Below, one piece after another: positions 25,139 to 33,526 of a DNA stretch of 64,000 bases; the first letter of the stretch is position 1, and each line of letters starts with the position of its first letter. The notes below the pieces were generated by a model. The model was not told where the DNA came from. It ran no database searches and saw nothing but the letters and a program-made list of their open reading frames with translations. The DNA is from a virus. The DNA lies in IMG/VR virus record IMGVR_UViG_3300025669_002088, positions 1-64,000 of that record. The stretch is one strand, 5' to 3'. A program made the position numbers and the translations under genes.

Positions 25139-25714
25139 CTAGCCCAGCATCACCTTGTCCCGCCAGTAGTAGTAGGAGGCCTTCAGAGCGGCCTCGAAAG
25201 CCTCCGGCGACATCCCCGTGGCCGAGCCACCGTCATCCCCGAAGTGGTTGGCCATCAGGGTTTGAGGGATCATCGGCTCCTCATCCTCCGCAGAACAGAA
25301 CTTCCCCAGCACACAGATGACGTTCCACTCGGTCTCGACGTAGGTTTCGTCCTCGGCCAGGACATCCCGATGGTAGAGCACGACGTCCACCGACCGGGGC
25401 GTCACCTTGGCCTCCGAGATGGGCGTGGGGCACTCGTACCCAACGGACATGCGGGGCGTCTCGCCGTCCCTCCGGGCCTTGTAGGACCCCCGGAGCTTGT
25501 CCCCCTCCTGGAGCACACGGATCCCTGCTTTGAAACCATCGGGTGAGACGGGCACCAAGACGACGCCGTCCCGGTAGCCAGGGCGCTGGAGGTCGAAGTT
25601 CTCCTGGACCCGTTTGAGCAGTTCCTCGTCCGTGATCTCCCAGTGGGTGAGTCCGCTGTTGGGATCCCGTTGCCGGTCCACGAAAGGGCTCATTGCGATG
25701 CTTGGTGTCTTCAT
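25139..25714 (-). CDS. Hypothetical protein, 191 aa (possibly DUF3228-like)
   Basis: A single-domain protein with GVVLVPVSPDGFKAGI, ECPTPISEAKVTPRSVDVVLYHRD, then a C-terminal helix ending SYYYWRDKVMLG. The pattern recalls the DUF3228 family, from memory only. Start preceded by AGGAGGAAAC. It converges on the thyX operon and stops at the orphan CRISPR repeat, so a read-through transcript of that repeat would be antisense to it. Confidence 0.6.
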   Translation of the reverse strand: MKTPSIAMSPFVDRQRDPNSGLTHWEITDEELLKRVQENFDLQRPGYRDGVVLVPVSPDGFKAGIRVLQEGDKLRGSYKARRDGETPRMSVGYECPTPISEAKVTPRSVDVVLYHRDVLAEDETYVETEWNVICVLGKFCSAEDEEPMIPQTLMANHFGDDGGSATGMSPEAFEAALKASYYYWRDKVMLG

Positions 25715-25772
25715 GTTTCCTCCTGCCTGACAGGACGGACGGGGCTGTCAGGTTGTGACAGTTATACTGCCG

Positions 25773-26198
25773 TCACCTGTCTTCTAGGGGGATGCACGTT
25801 GCACGGGATGCCCCCCGAAGGCGACCATCGGCACCTTTCCACAGGAGCACCCAGGAGGAATGCTCCTTCTCAAGCCAAGGGAGACGTCCATTAACGGCCC
25901 CTCTGGTTCGCACGATGGTCGAGCTTTCGCTGTCCCCTTGTGCTACGAGACCTTCCACATCCCAGATGTAGATGTGTGTGCCTCGTGGGACTCGGAAGAA
26001 ACGGGTTTCCATAAAGATGTCGAAATACCCCGCTACCACCATGTCTTTGCGAGATGGGATCTTATCCGGTTCATACCCCATGTCCTCCATGCATTCAGCC
26101 CATTCCTCGTCTGTGTAGGAAGCAGGGGCTACTGTGATTTCGTTAATGCAGCGGCCATCCACTATTTTGTTTGGGCAGCGAGCACTACAGGGTATCAT
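25773..26198 (-). CDS. Hypothetical protein, 141 aa
   Basis: CSARCPNKIVDGRC at the N-terminus suggests a metal site. The remainder has TRFFRVPRGTHIYIWDVEG. The start is preceded by CAGGAGACAAA and overlaps the 3' end of the interrupted gene at 26195. The promoter at 26251-26276 serves it. Confidence 0.6.
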   Translation of the reverse strand: MIPCSARCPNKIVDGRCINEITVAPASYTDEEWAECMEDMGYEPDKIPSRKDMVVAGYFDIFMETRFFRVPRGTHIYIWDVEGLVAQGDSESSTIVRTRGAVNGRLPWLEKEHSSWVLLWKGADGRLRGASRATCIPLEDR

Positions 26199-26250
26199 TT
26201 TGTCTCCTGGCCCTTCGGGTATCCATTAGCGTCCTCATGTACACCATTAA

Positions 26251-26276
26251 CTACTCGGACGGTCCCCCAGATGATC
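26251..26276 (-). promoter_or_regulatory. Element-specific promoter motif
   Basis: Minus strand: GATCATC - 12 nt - CGAGTAG, inside the 3' part of the interrupted gene. It keeps the 141-aa gene transcribable despite the upstream insertion. Confidence 0.7.
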
Positions 26277-26427
26277 CCACTAGTCGCCTTGGTGCGACTT
26301 CCCCGTCGTCTGAACTCCTGGTAGCGGGTGACCCCCAGGTGTTCCTTGAGGTACCTCGCCGTGTCTTTCCTTGGGATTGTGAAACTGAGGGTTAACGACA
26401 AGTCTCCGTCGTCCTCAAAGAAGGGGT

Positions 26428-26777
26428 ACTTGACAGTACCCCTCAAACTTACTAAAGTCTAATTGTTCCTGCTTGAAACAGGAGGCTGTTATGGCAGGAA
26501 GGCTTATGCTGATTGGGTAGGAGGTTCTGGTGTGCCCAGATGTTCTGGGGGTGAACACATTGGTACTAACGATCACCCACGAGGCGTAAAACGAGTGCTG
26601 AGAGAGCGATTCCGTCTTCGACGGACCAGTTCCTTGGGATTCGGACGGAAGGAGCAACCGTCATCCGAGCCCTTACCGTTGGGCCGGAAGTTTACTACCG
26701 AGGTACTTGGGTCACCAAGATTCGGCACAGCTTCAAACTTGATGCCTGTTACATTCTAGCAGGTTTTAAGGAACGGT
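26428..26777 (+). mobile_element. 350-bp miniature IS605-type element (PATE-like) with omega-RNA region
   Basis: The left end has the hairpin GTACTTGACAGTACC and then CTGCTTGAAACAGG. It then jumps to the last part of tnpB (AGGCTTATGCTGATTGGG onwards) and continues to the right end TTTTAAGGAACGGT. It is thus an internal deletion of the 34223-35733 element that keeps both ends and the 3' omega-RNA-type region. The left flank is GGGGT and the right flank AGGGTTTG. It has no transposase and must move in trans. Confidence 0.85.
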
Positions 26778-26864
26778 AGGGTTTGTCCGTGAGGATTTCC
26801 ACCCGATCTACCCCGTCAGCGAAGTGCAACACCTGGATCCGGTCGATAGAAATGGTCTGACTCA

Positions 26865-27881
26865 TTACGCCTCCATCGCAGCCGTCAGGTATTCGATGAG
26901 CTTGTCCCGCCCCCAGGCGTGGATCAGGGCATCGTCATTCCCGACCTCGTAGGTGACCTTGTCACGTTTCCCGAGCTTCCCGAAGACCGCCGTCTGCCGT
27001 TTCAGGGGGAAGCGGGTACCCTTCCTCATGTGAATGGAATAGACCCGCTTACGGGGGCCGAGGAGATATCCGGTTTTGCCGTGGGTGAAGGTGAACCAAG
27101 GCTCCGTTTTGTTCGAATCCTTCCAGTAGCAGTTCTGCGTTTCTTCCGGCTCGCTGAAGGCGTAGCCTTTACCCCGCAACTCATCGAAGACGCCCTTCCA
27201 GAACTCCAGGTTCTTGCGCCGCCGAGGGTCTTCGGGGATGGGGATGTCCTTGGTCTCAGTGTGGCTGACGAGAGGACTCCAGGCGACGTTCTCACCGAGG
27301 CCGCTGACATAGAACCCGACCCGCACGCTGAGACACTCGGGCACATGAGGCGGCAGGCGGGTGCCTGGGGAGAAGGGGCACGCCCTCTCCAGGTCACGCC
27401 AGCGGTCCCGGAACTTGTCCACCAGCTCTTGGTCCGTGGTCTCGGGGATCTTCGTCTCGGACACATCCTGCAGGAAGTTGACCCCGTTATGGCCCGCCGT
27501 CCGCTCCTCCTCGGGGAGGGCCTCCCACCCCACAGTAGTCCCGTGCGGGAAGCCCTGCTCGTCGCAGACGGCGTCCCAGGCGAAGGTCTTCGCCCAGTGC
27601 TTCGCAGCCGTGCTGTAACGGTCGTTCCGGTCAGCGATGTGGACGTTGAGGATCGTGTTCGCCCAGTCAAGCCCCTCCTGAGGGAACTCGGACAGGGGGA
27701 GCTTCGGGGTAAGGGACGCTGTGAGCAAATGGACAACCCCCGCATCTGCGATGGTCAGCACCGGACGCCCGCACTCCTCGCAGAAAAACCACTGGGAGGA
27801 TCGATCTGGGCCGATGTGGGCACCCCCGGATCGGTAGTTGAAGTGCCCGCAGGGACACAGGGGGAGGCTTGATTCCAGCAT
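26865..27881 (-). CDS. Hypothetical protein with N-terminal zinc ribbon, 338 aa
   Basis: CPCGHF and CEECGRP (about residues 9-14 and 34-40) form a likely zinc ribbon. The rest is a Trp-rich alpha/beta protein (WANTILNVHIADRNDRYS, TTVGWEALPEEERTAG) without a known motif. The start follows GGAGGATAACCC. Its stop overlaps the start of the interrupted gene (TAATG). Confidence 0.65.
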   Translation of the reverse strand: MLESSLPLCPCGHFNYRSGGAHIGPDRSSQWFFCEECGRPVLTIADAGVVHLLTASLTPKLPLSEFPQEGLDWANTILNVHIADRNDRYSTAAKHWAKTFAWDAVCDEQGFPHGTTVGWEALPEEERTAGHNGVNFLQDVSETKIPETTDQELVDKFRDRWRDLERACPFSPGTRLPPHVPECLSVRVGFYVSGLGENVAWSPLVSHTETKDIPIPEDPRRRKNLEFWKGVFDELRGKGYAFSEPEETQNCYWKDSNKTEPWFTFTHGKTGYLLGPRKRVYSIHMRKGTRFPLKRQTAVFGKLGKRDKVTYEVGNDDALIHAWGRDKLIEYLTAAMEA

Positions 27882-27884
27882 GGG

Positions 27885-28109
27885 TTATCCTCCAAAGTGG
27901 TGGGCGACCGAGAGCACAACGCCGATGGCGGCGAGGATGAACCCGCTTACCACGATCAGCATTGCGGTGAGGTGCTTGCCGAAGCCCTTCAGCACGTCGG
28001 CGCTGCTCATGTCCCGGTCGATGCGGAAGTTCTTCTTGAAGTTCAGGACAGCGAAAACGAAACCGATAAACACGATGCTGAGGCCAGCAATGATCAGCGC
28101 AGTTCCCAT
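27885..28109 (-). CDS. Small membrane protein with two transmembrane segments, 74 aa
   Basis: The ATG at 28107-28109 follows AGGAGGAACGTC. Hydrophobic segments at about 3-22 and 51-69 flank a charged loop (NFKKNFRIDRD). Size and topology would suit a holin-like or other inner-membrane phage protein, but no lysis gene is adjacent, so this is only a possibility. Confidence 0.65.
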   Translation of the reverse strand: MGTALIIAGLSIVFIGFVFAVLNFKKNFRIDRDMSSADVLKGFGKHLTAMLIVVSGFILAAIGVVLSVAHHFGG

Positions 28110-28119
28110 GACGTTCCTC

Positions 28120-28404
28120 CTAGAAGCGGACGGTGCAGCCCTTGGCCACCGCTCCGCAGCAAACGGTGAAATTGACCTTCTCGCCCGCAACGTTCATACC
28201 CGCCATCTTAAAGGCGGCGTCGTCCGACCCGGAGCAGCCTCCGAACCAGTGCGGGGAGAGCTGGTGTGTGCTGAGTACAGTCACGTCAGACATCCCCGAG
28301 GAGGTCGCCGCCTTGACGGCGTCATCCTCGCCCACCATGTAGCCGCAGCCACCCACAGCCAGCCCGAACGCCAGCAGACACAGGATCACCAAGATCTTCC
28401 TCAT
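28120..28404 (-). CDS. Small lipoprotein, 94 aa
   Basis: The ATG at 28402-28404 follows GAGGAGGACGAG. MRKILVILCLLAFGLAVGGC is a signal peptide with lipobox. The mature part is Cys-containing (GCSGSDDAAFKM, FTVCCGAVAKGC). Similar short lipoproteins occur in phages and may alter host receptors. Function unknown. Confidence 0.75.
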   Translation of the reverse strand: MRKILVILCLLAFGLAVGGCGYMVGEDDAVKAATSSGMSDVTVLSTHQLSPHWFGGCSGSDDAAFKMAGMNVAGEKVNFTVCCGAVAKGCTVRF

Positions 28405-28415
28405 CTCGTCCTCCT

Positions 28416-28727
28416 CTATGAGTGGAGACCAGCATCGCAGGGCTTTCCTGGTGCTGCTCCACAAATGTGACAGTAACAGCCCTCTTCCGAGGGCGGCTTC
28501 GTGTGATCGACCTCGCTATTGCAAGGCTGCTTGAACCGATTGACTCCGCAGTAGAGGCAGTACGTGTTCGTTTCCGGGTGGCTGATGGCCTCTAGCCTAT
28601 ACTCCAGGTGCTTCACCATCCGATGCAGGATGGCCTCGTTCCGGTAGCTCCTAATGTAAAGGAACAGGAACACGAAGAAACCCACCTCGAAAGCTATCAT
28701 CACGATGCGGTGTACGGTGTCGTTCAT
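28416..28727 (-). CDS. Membrane-anchored zinc-site protein, 103 aa
   Basis: The ATG at 28725-28727 overlaps the preceding TGA. One N-terminal transmembrane helix (VMIAFEVGFFVFLFLYI) is followed by a basic segment and Cys pairs (CLYCGV, CYCHICG), likely a zinc ribbon in the cytoplasm. No family recognised. Confidence 0.65.
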   Translation of the reverse strand: MNDTVHRIVMIAFEVGFFVFLFLYIRSYRNEAILHRMVKHLEYRLEAISHPETNTYCLYCGVNRFKQPCNSEVDHTKPPSEEGCYCHICGAAPGKPCDAGLHS

Positions 28728-29422
28728 CCCGTCCCCTTCATTTCCAGTGTGTCCCACTCCGGGGGCATTTCCGGGTCGTCCACACACCAGACAGTGTCAA
28801 AATCCACACTTTCAGGGGTGCCAGGACCGTGGTCAGTCGGGATTTGCCATCCCAACAGCAAACCGTACCCTGTCCGTTCTGGGTAACCCTCAGGCCAAGG
28901 ACTGAAGAAGTGGGGGCCTGTGGTCTCTGTCATTTGCCAAATGGAACCATCGGACAGGCGCACCTTGCAGACAACCCCGACGTTGACGTGCCTCAGCACA
29001 TCCAAGCTGGCACAGGGATATTCCTGGCACAGCGTTTCATAGTCCACAGGGGTGATCTGACACTCTATGAGAGTCCCATCGGCACACTCAGACTCAGGCC
29101 AGCCTATCTCCCCCTCAGCGTAAGCGTCTTGATCGACCTCCCCCCCGTACCACGGAGGGGTGATGTCTGCGGGGTCGATCTCCATGTTGTGATTCCTACT
29201 CACACAACAGGGCTTACCCTTGAGCTGCTGGAAGAGATTGTTCCACCTTTCGATGTTTTCCTGCCGCTGGGTGGCCCAAACAGGGGCTTTGTCGGCGTCA
29301 GCCTTAGCGTCAGCCTTGGCCTTAGCGTCAGCTTCGGCCTGTTCCCTTTGCAGCAGCGCAATCTGCTCTTCACAGGTCTTGATCAGGGACTGACACTCTC
29401 CGATGGTCTGGGGAGCCCTCAC
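28724..29422 (-). CDS. Hypothetical protein with N-terminal coiled coil, 232 aa
   Basis: Start GTG overlapping the upstream stop. Residues about 10-45 form an Ala/Lys/Asp/Glu-rich coiled coil with repeated AKADA units. The C-terminal part is a Cys/Trp-containing domain (CCVSRNHNM, TEDGTLIECQ-like). Part of the 29742-27885 operon. Confidence 0.65.
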   Translation of the reverse strand: MRAPQTIGECQSLIKTCEEQIALLQREQAEADAKAKADAKADADKAPVWATQRQENIERWNNLFQQLKGKPCCVSRNHNMEIDPADITPPWYGGEVDQDAYAEGEIGWPESECADGTLIECQITPVDYETLCQEYPCASLDVLRHVNVGVVCKVRLSDGSIWQMTETTGPHFFSPWPEGYPERTGYGLLLGWQIPTDHGPGTPESVDFDTVWCVDDPEMPPEWDTLEMKGTG

Positions 29423-29742
29423 TTGACGCTTCCCAGGGCGGCGTCAATACACTCCAACCCGAGGGCGAGGGTGTTGACCAGCCGGGTACCGAGGCGTGCG
29501 CTGACAGTCTCCAGGCGCATTAGGGCGTGCCTCATTTCCAGAGGCGGGTCGTAGGACACAAACGTGCTCCAAGCCTGCAACGCCCGAGCCACCTCGGTGG
29601 CCTTGTCCGGGTCCACGTCGACCCAACCCCGCTCGGAGGCTTCCTTGGTCTCCTTGAGACCCATCTGTGTGGCCCCCCTGAGCGCCTTGATGAAGGGGAG
29701 CTTGGCATCGAACTTGAAATGGATACGGGTCTGGGTATTCAT
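29419..29742 (-). CDS. Protein with a region resembling the ribosomal L7/L12 C-terminal domain, 107 aa
   Basis: LPFIKALRGATQMGLKETKE (about 15-34) resembles the L7/L12 C-terminal motif (IKxVRxxTGLGLKEAK). The following DPDKATEVARALQ fits its second helix. Such stand-alone domains occur in phages. No role is known here. The start follows AAGGAGTACCCG. The leader has the conserved hairpin. Confidence 0.65.
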   Translation of the reverse strand: MNTQTRIHFKFDAKLPFIKALRGATQMGLKETKEASERGWVDVDPDKATEVARALQAWSTFVSYDPPLEMRHALMRLETVSARLGTRLVNTLALGLECIDAALGSVK

Positions 29743-29784
29743 CGGGTACTCCTTCCCTTCGGGTCATTTGTCCCGTTACAAGGT

Positions 29785-29810
29785 CTACTCCGTGGCCGAG
29801 TCAGATGATC
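29785..29810 (-). promoter_or_regulatory. Element-specific promoter motif plus leader hairpin
   Basis: Minus strand: GATCATC - 12 nt - GGAGTAG. The leader includes CGGGACAAATGACCCG (about 29761-29776). Drives the 29742-27885 operon. Overlaps the end of the next gene. Confidence 0.75.
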
Positions 29811-30261
29811 CCGTTTCGACTTTGACCATATAGCCATCCCGGATCTCCCACTGTGGATCCACGCAGAGACCCGCCACATGATCCTCTAAACAAAAATGAC
29901 ACAGGGGGGTTCGTCCGCAAAGATCACAGGACTCAAGAACACAACTGGGAGCCAGCAATTGGGAGCATTGGCAACACCGCTGCGGGGCACCTCTGTCAAT
30001 GACGTCAGCAAGCTCTCGGATCGAACAACCGCCCCAATGGCGACGTACCCACTTCCCCCAACCTGTCCGTTTGCTGGCTTTCTTATACAACTGACAGACA
30101 TAAAAGCTGATCACCTGAGGCTGTTCTAGAGTGTCCCTGTACAAGGTAGCGAGAACATCGAACGCTTCCTCGCTGTCTGCTGCCCAGACGTAGCCAAGTA
30201 CCCGAGGGTGTGCCTCTGCTGTTTGGTAAAAACCAGTCCAGAAGTTTGGTTTTTCAGGCAT
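29785..30261 (-). CDS. Hypothetical zinc-site protein, 158 aa
   Basis: The ATG at 30259-30261 (MPEKPNFWTGFY) follows GGGAGCACGAG. Cys pairs (CCQCSQ, CDLCGR, CHFCLE) in the second half suggest a zinc finger, possibly cross-brace. The N-terminal half is a Trp/Tyr-rich domain. No family recognised. Confidence 0.6.
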   Translation of the reverse strand: MPEKPNFWTGFYQTAEAHPRVLGYVWAADSEEAFDVLATLYRDTLEQPQVISFYVCQLYKKASKRTGWGKWVRRHWGGCSIRELADVIDRGAPQRCCQCSQLLAPSCVLESCDLCGRTPLCHFCLEDHVAGLCVDPQWEIRDGYMVKVETGSSDSATE

Positions 30262-30303
30262 GCTCGTGCTCCCACCCTGCAAAACGGTAACTCTCCACTC
30301 TGT

Positions 30304-30329
30304 CTACTCTGAAGCGTCCCCAGATGATC
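30304..30329 (-). promoter_or_regulatory. Element-specific promoter motif
   Basis: Minus strand: GATCATC - 12 nt - AGAGTAG, about 40 nt upstream of the 158-aa gene. Confidence 0.7.
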
Positions 30330-30385
30330 CCGGTGAAAGGCCTATAAAGGACGGAAGCTGTAAACCAGTCCGGGGAGGCTTAACA

Positions 30386-31618
30386 ATGGCCAAAAACAAA
30401 CCACAAAGACACTCGTTAGTGGGGCAACGTTTTGGTAAACTCTTGGCCCTGGAGAGGATTCCCGAAGGGCAAACCAAATATCGCTGTCTATGTGACTGCG
30501 GGAAAGAAGTTACCGTTGCCAGAGGCAGCCTTCAGCAAGGCGTAACACGTAGTTGCGGCTGTCTTCGTTCCCCCGATCTCATAGGACAAAAATTCCATCG
30601 GTTAACAGTCCTGGCCCTAACCCGAAAAATGAAACAGGGTCGGAAGTTGCCCCACTACATCTGTCGATGCGACTGCGGAAACGAGCACATCGTAGACAGA
30701 ACCGACCTCACCAAAGGGCGAGTAAAAAGCTGTGGCTGCCTACGGGGGTCTCATTATGGTACTGCCCGACCCATATGCAAGGGAGATCATTTCGGACGGT
30801 TGACAGTAGTTGCACAGGCTGGGAAGGGGGAGCATCTTTGCAACTGCTCTTGCGGAGGAACAAAAATCGTCCCCTATGTCCGTTTGAGAGCAGGTTCCGT
30901 GCAAAGCTGTGGGTGCCTACGAGGTTCGCCCCTGCCTTGGGGACAGGCGGCGCAGAATGCTGTTTTTCTGAGGAATCGAAAAAACGCACAGCTAAGAGGG
31001 TTGTCCTTTACCTTGATCCGAAACGACACACTGCCTCTTTTCAAACAAAACTGCTACTACTGTGGTGCGCCCCCGACAATGATTTACAAACACCCCAGAG
31101 GAAACTGCATCTACAATGGATTGGATCGGGTGGACAACACCGAGGGTTACACACCCTCAAACGTGGTGCCCTGCTGCTGGAAGTGCAATAGAGCCAAGAG
31201 AGAGGCAACTAGAGAAGACTTTCTGAACTGGGTGATGTTACTACATGACCCAATACCACCCATCTCTGCCTCAGGTCTGGCCCGTGTAGTGGTCACCCCC
31301 AAAGACAAACAAATTTACCGGAAATATCAAGGAGACGCTACTCGACGAGGCATCTCCTTTAGTCTTGATCTCACTCCTTTTGCAGCCCTGATTCAGTCCA
31401 ACTGTGGGTACTGTGGAACACCCCCTGCATCTCGGTACAGAAAACATGTTTACACAGGGATAGACCGAGTCGACAATGTTTTGGGCTATGCCGCAGATAA
31501 CTGTGTGCCTGCCTGCATCAGGTGCAATCGGGCAAAGAACACCGATGAATTAGCTGACTTCCTGGCTTGGGCAAAACGGATCCAGACCTTTCAAACCACC
31601 GCAATTTCCACCAAATAG
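30386..31618 (+). CDS. Homing-type endonuclease: three Cys-rich repeats and two HNH domains
   Basis: The ATG at 30386 follows GGGGAGGC; 410 aa. Residues 1-165 hold three repeats of the type GQRFGKLLAL..CDCG....SCGCL (each with CxCG and SCGCL), found in phage HNH endonucleases. Two HNH domains follow: CYYCGAPP...NGLDRVDN...CCWKCN (about 225-275) and CGYCGTPP...IDRVDN...ACIRCNRAK (about 335-390). It is more AT-rich than the flanks and is a free-standing plus-strand gene among minus genes, as expected of a mobile endonuclease. Its 3' end overlaps that of the PARP gene. Confidence 0.8.
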   Translation: MAKNKPQRHSLVGQRFGKLLALERIPEGQTKYRCLCDCGKEVTVARGSLQQGVTRSCGCLRSPDLIGQKFHRLTVLALTRKMKQGRKLPHYICRCDCGNEHIVDRTDLTKGRVKSCGCLRGSHYGTARPICKGDHFGRLTVVAQAGKGEHLCNCSCGGTKIVPYVRLRAGSVQSCGCLRGSPLPWGQAAQNAVFLRNRKNAQLRGLSFTLIRNDTLPLFKQNCYYCGAPPTMIYKHPRGNCIYNGLDRVDNTEGYTPSNVVPCCWKCNRAKREATREDFLNWVMLLHDPIPPISASGLARVVVTPKDKQIYRKYQGDATRRGISFSLDLTPFAALIQSNCGYCGTPPASRYRKHVYTGIDRVDNVLGYAADNCVPACIRCNRAKNTDELADFLAWAKRIQTFQTTAISTK

Positions 31619-33132
31619 CGGAACACCTGAGCATCCTGGTTGAAGGTAACCAACTCGTCATGCACAAAGCCCCCCTGACTTTGTTTCCCGCAGGCAAAGA
31701 TGAAGTCCTTAGTCGGCCACCCTGCCGGGCGATGCCTGTCCCAGCAAGCCGAGCCCCGTATGTCCGCTAACCCGAGGGCAACTTCCTGAAGGTACATGAA
31801 AGCATTGCGAGAGGCGTTGCCTGACCCGTAGTAGGCTCCTCTAGCGCTGGTGTAGTTCATCGACTTAAGTGCCCCATTCGTACCATCCGTAGGCGAACCC
31901 CCGACGAGCTTGTGTCCTGTGGCGTTCCAAGCGGGGGCGTGGTAAATGCCTCGTCCGAAGGCTGCTCCCGCCTTGTGGACACCCCGAGGAAGATTCTCAG
32001 GCATCAGGAGTCCCTGCTTGCTGATACCCAACAAGTTTTCGGTGCGTGTGCCATGCCACGCCATGATCCGTCCTGTTGCCCCCGGCTTTTTGGCGGTTTG
32101 AGTGGCATAGGTACTAAAGCGGCTGTCTGTACCGTTGCGTGTGAACTTGAACACCCTGGCAACCCGCAACACCGAACGGCCTCCTCGCCACCAGTTTTGA
32201 TTCCGCTGTGACTGTGCCGTGTTGAAGATCTCCACGACTTTGCGGAAGTCCTGGGTGCTTGGTTCACAAATTTCAATGGAGCAGCCGAGGCCATCGTACC
32301 ATATCTGTTCTTTGCCCGCTGTGCTGGACGTGTGTGCTGCAGCTTGAAACACCTCCTTGGTCAGGTGGGCATCCCGAAGAAGCTGGAGGAATTTGCGCTG
32401 TTCCTGCAACCGAGCATAGCTGGAGAGCACCACTAGATGCAGGTTGTCCTGCCCCCGCTGATCACGTCTGATCTCTCTCGGAACATTGGACATGAAACGG
32501 TTGGTCAGGTCAATGACCCCATCTCGGGGCACACCCTTTACGAGGGGCAGCGTCTGTTCCCGGTTTCGGGAACTCTCCCGCCCGAACTCCTGTTCTAAGG
32601 TGGTCTCGATCTCATCGAGGATGGAGCCTCCGATGTCTAATTGCCTATCTGATAAATTACCGATGGGGTTGTCCGCCGTTGCCCCGGCCTGAGCGGAAAG
32701 ACCAGCCCGAACTACCCGACTCGTCTCGTTGTAGATGACGCTCAGAAGTTGCCCGACTTCGGGGTTAAGGGAAGAAGTTACGGGGGCGGGTGTTAAAGCG
32801 ACGGGCACAGCCGTCCCATTGGCAGCGGCTTTATTCATCTCCTCTTGATCAGAACGAGTTTCCAGCCGGGTGTACCCTTTACGTTCCTTCCCCTGCACCT
32901 TTTTGGAAAGCAGCGACTGTGCCTGCCCCAAGCTGATGCCCCGTTTGCTGCCCTTGTCAGATCCGGCTTTGCCAGTCGGACCCCATCGACACTCGAAGTT
33001 CGCCATCCCCCCTCCGAGATCCTCCACCCACCCCTTCCAGAATTTGTTACTGCCGAGGGTCACACAGCCGGTCTTAGCCCCCGTCAAATCTGTGAAATTC
33101 AGGGTCACACTCTCAACAATTGTCCCGGCCAT
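31591..33132 (-). CDS. Poly(ADP-ribose) polymerase: WGR, PARP regulatory and catalytic domains
   Basis: PARPs transfer ADP-ribose from NAD+ to proteins or nucleic acids when activated by DNA breaks. The 513-aa protein has an N-terminal WGR domain (FECRWGPTGKAGSDKG, about 48-63). The helical regulatory domain includes PIGNLSDRQLDIGGSILDEI. The ART domain has WHGTRTENLLGI, GAAFGRGIYHA and FVHDELVTFN, giving the H-Y-E triad of true polymerases. The ATG at 33130-33132 follows AGGAGGATTGACG, under the promoter at 33173-33198. The layout matches eukaryotic PARP2/3 and is rare in phages. Confidence 0.9.
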   Translation of the reverse strand: MAGTIVESVTLNFTDLTGAKTGCVTLGSNKFWKGWVEDLGGGMANFECRWGPTGKAGSDKGSKRGISLGQAQSLLSKKVQGKERKGYTRLETRSDQEEMNKAAANGTAVPVALTPAPVTSSLNPEVGQLLSVIYNETSRVVRAGLSAQAGATADNPIGNLSDRQLDIGGSILDEIETTLEQEFGRESSRNREQTLPLVKGVPRDGVIDLTNRFMSNVPREIRRDQRGQDNLHLVVLSSYARLQEQRKFLQLLRDAHLTKEVFQAAAHTSSTAGKEQIWYDGLGCSIEICEPSTQDFRKVVEIFNTAQSQRNQNWWRGGRSVLRVARVFKFTRNGTDSRFSTYATQTAKKPGATGRIMAWHGTRTENLLGISKQGLLMPENLPRGVHKAGAAFGRGIYHAPAWNATGHKLVGGSPTDGTNGALKSMNYTSARGAYYGSGNASRNAFMYLQEVALGLADIRGSACWDRHRPAGWPTKDFIFACGKQSQGGFVHDELVTFNQDAQVFRYLVEIAVV

Positions 33133-33172
33133 CGTCAATCCTCCTGGTGGGCGTCAGTGCCCCTCACCTTAA

Positions 33173-33198
33173 CTACTCTGCAGGTTGCCCAGATGATC
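33173..33198 (-). promoter_or_regulatory. Element-specific promoter motif upstream of the PARP gene
   Basis: Minus strand: GATCATC - 12 nt - AGAGTAG, leader GAGGGGCACTGACGCCC, then the PARP start. Confidence 0.75.
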
Positions 33199-33204
33199 CC
33201 TGGA

Positions 33205-33459
33205 TTAATCCAGGAGCAGATCCGCCAGGGTGCGGAGCCAACCGTGAACTGTGTCGAACCCAAAGGCGTGCCCCTCACCCCAGGCGACGTCAAACGCTCT
33301 GTCTGCCTTGGGGTGTCCCGTCAGTCCGACATCCCTCAGGGCGTCCTGCTTGAACAAGGTCTTGAGCCGAAAAGACTCATCCTGGTAAGCACGGAAGATG
33401 CTGGGGCTGCGTCGGAGTGTCAGAAAAGGCTTGTGGTTGATGTACTTGTCGAAATCCAT
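33205..33459 (-). CDS. Hypothetical protein, 84 aa
   Basis: The ATG at 33457-33459 (MDFDKYINHKPFL) follows AAAGGAGCACCC. An in-frame ATG eight codons upstream in the leader is an alternative. It is a small acidic/aromatic protein ending WLRTLADLLLD. No family recognised. Driven by the promoter at 33501-33526. Confidence 0.6.
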   Translation of the reverse strand: MDFDKYINHKPFLTLRRSPSIFRAYQDESFRLKTLFKQDALRDVGLTGHPKADRAFDVAWGEGHAFGFDTVHGWLRTLADLLLD

Positions 33460-33500
33460 TGGGTGCTCCTTTTTCGGGGTCATTTGCCCCTCACCCTTGT

Positions 33501-33526
33501 CTACTCTGTGGGTCGGGGAGATGATC
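33501..33526 (-). promoter_or_regulatory. Element-specific promoter motif plus leader hairpin
   Basis: Minus strand: GATCATC - 12 nt - AGAGTAG, then GGGGCAAATGACCCC. It lies in the 3' end of the DNA-polymerase-like mini-gene. Confidence 0.8.

Larger units (their letters stand above)
26195..26865 (-). pseudogene. 106-aa gene interrupted by a 350-bp miniature IS element
   Basis: The upstream part (26778-26865) encodes MSQTISIDRIQVLHFADGV and runs to TDKPY. The downstream part (26195-26427) continues PFFEDDGDLSLTLSF and so on. Removing 26428-26777 joins them in one frame as ILTDKPYPFFEDDG with no lost or extra base (321 nt in total). The gene overlaps both neighbours in operon fashion. Function unknown. 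The element's left end creates a spurious TTG start for the downstream part. Confidence 0.8.

Noticed and set aside
26463-26759. A 98-codon frame inside the miniature IS (and its counterpart at 45072-45299)
   Set aside because: It is the left-over C-terminal tnpB frame after the zinc-finger region, kept because the RNA sequence is conserved; a working protein is unlikely.
26919-27872. A 317-codon plus-strand frame, and a 239-codon alternate minus frame (27026-27745)
   Set aside because: Both are shadows of the 338-aa zinc-ribbon protein at 26865-27881, which has a good ribosome site and operon overlaps; the alternate frame is an improbable Ser/Arg/Pro-rich sequence.
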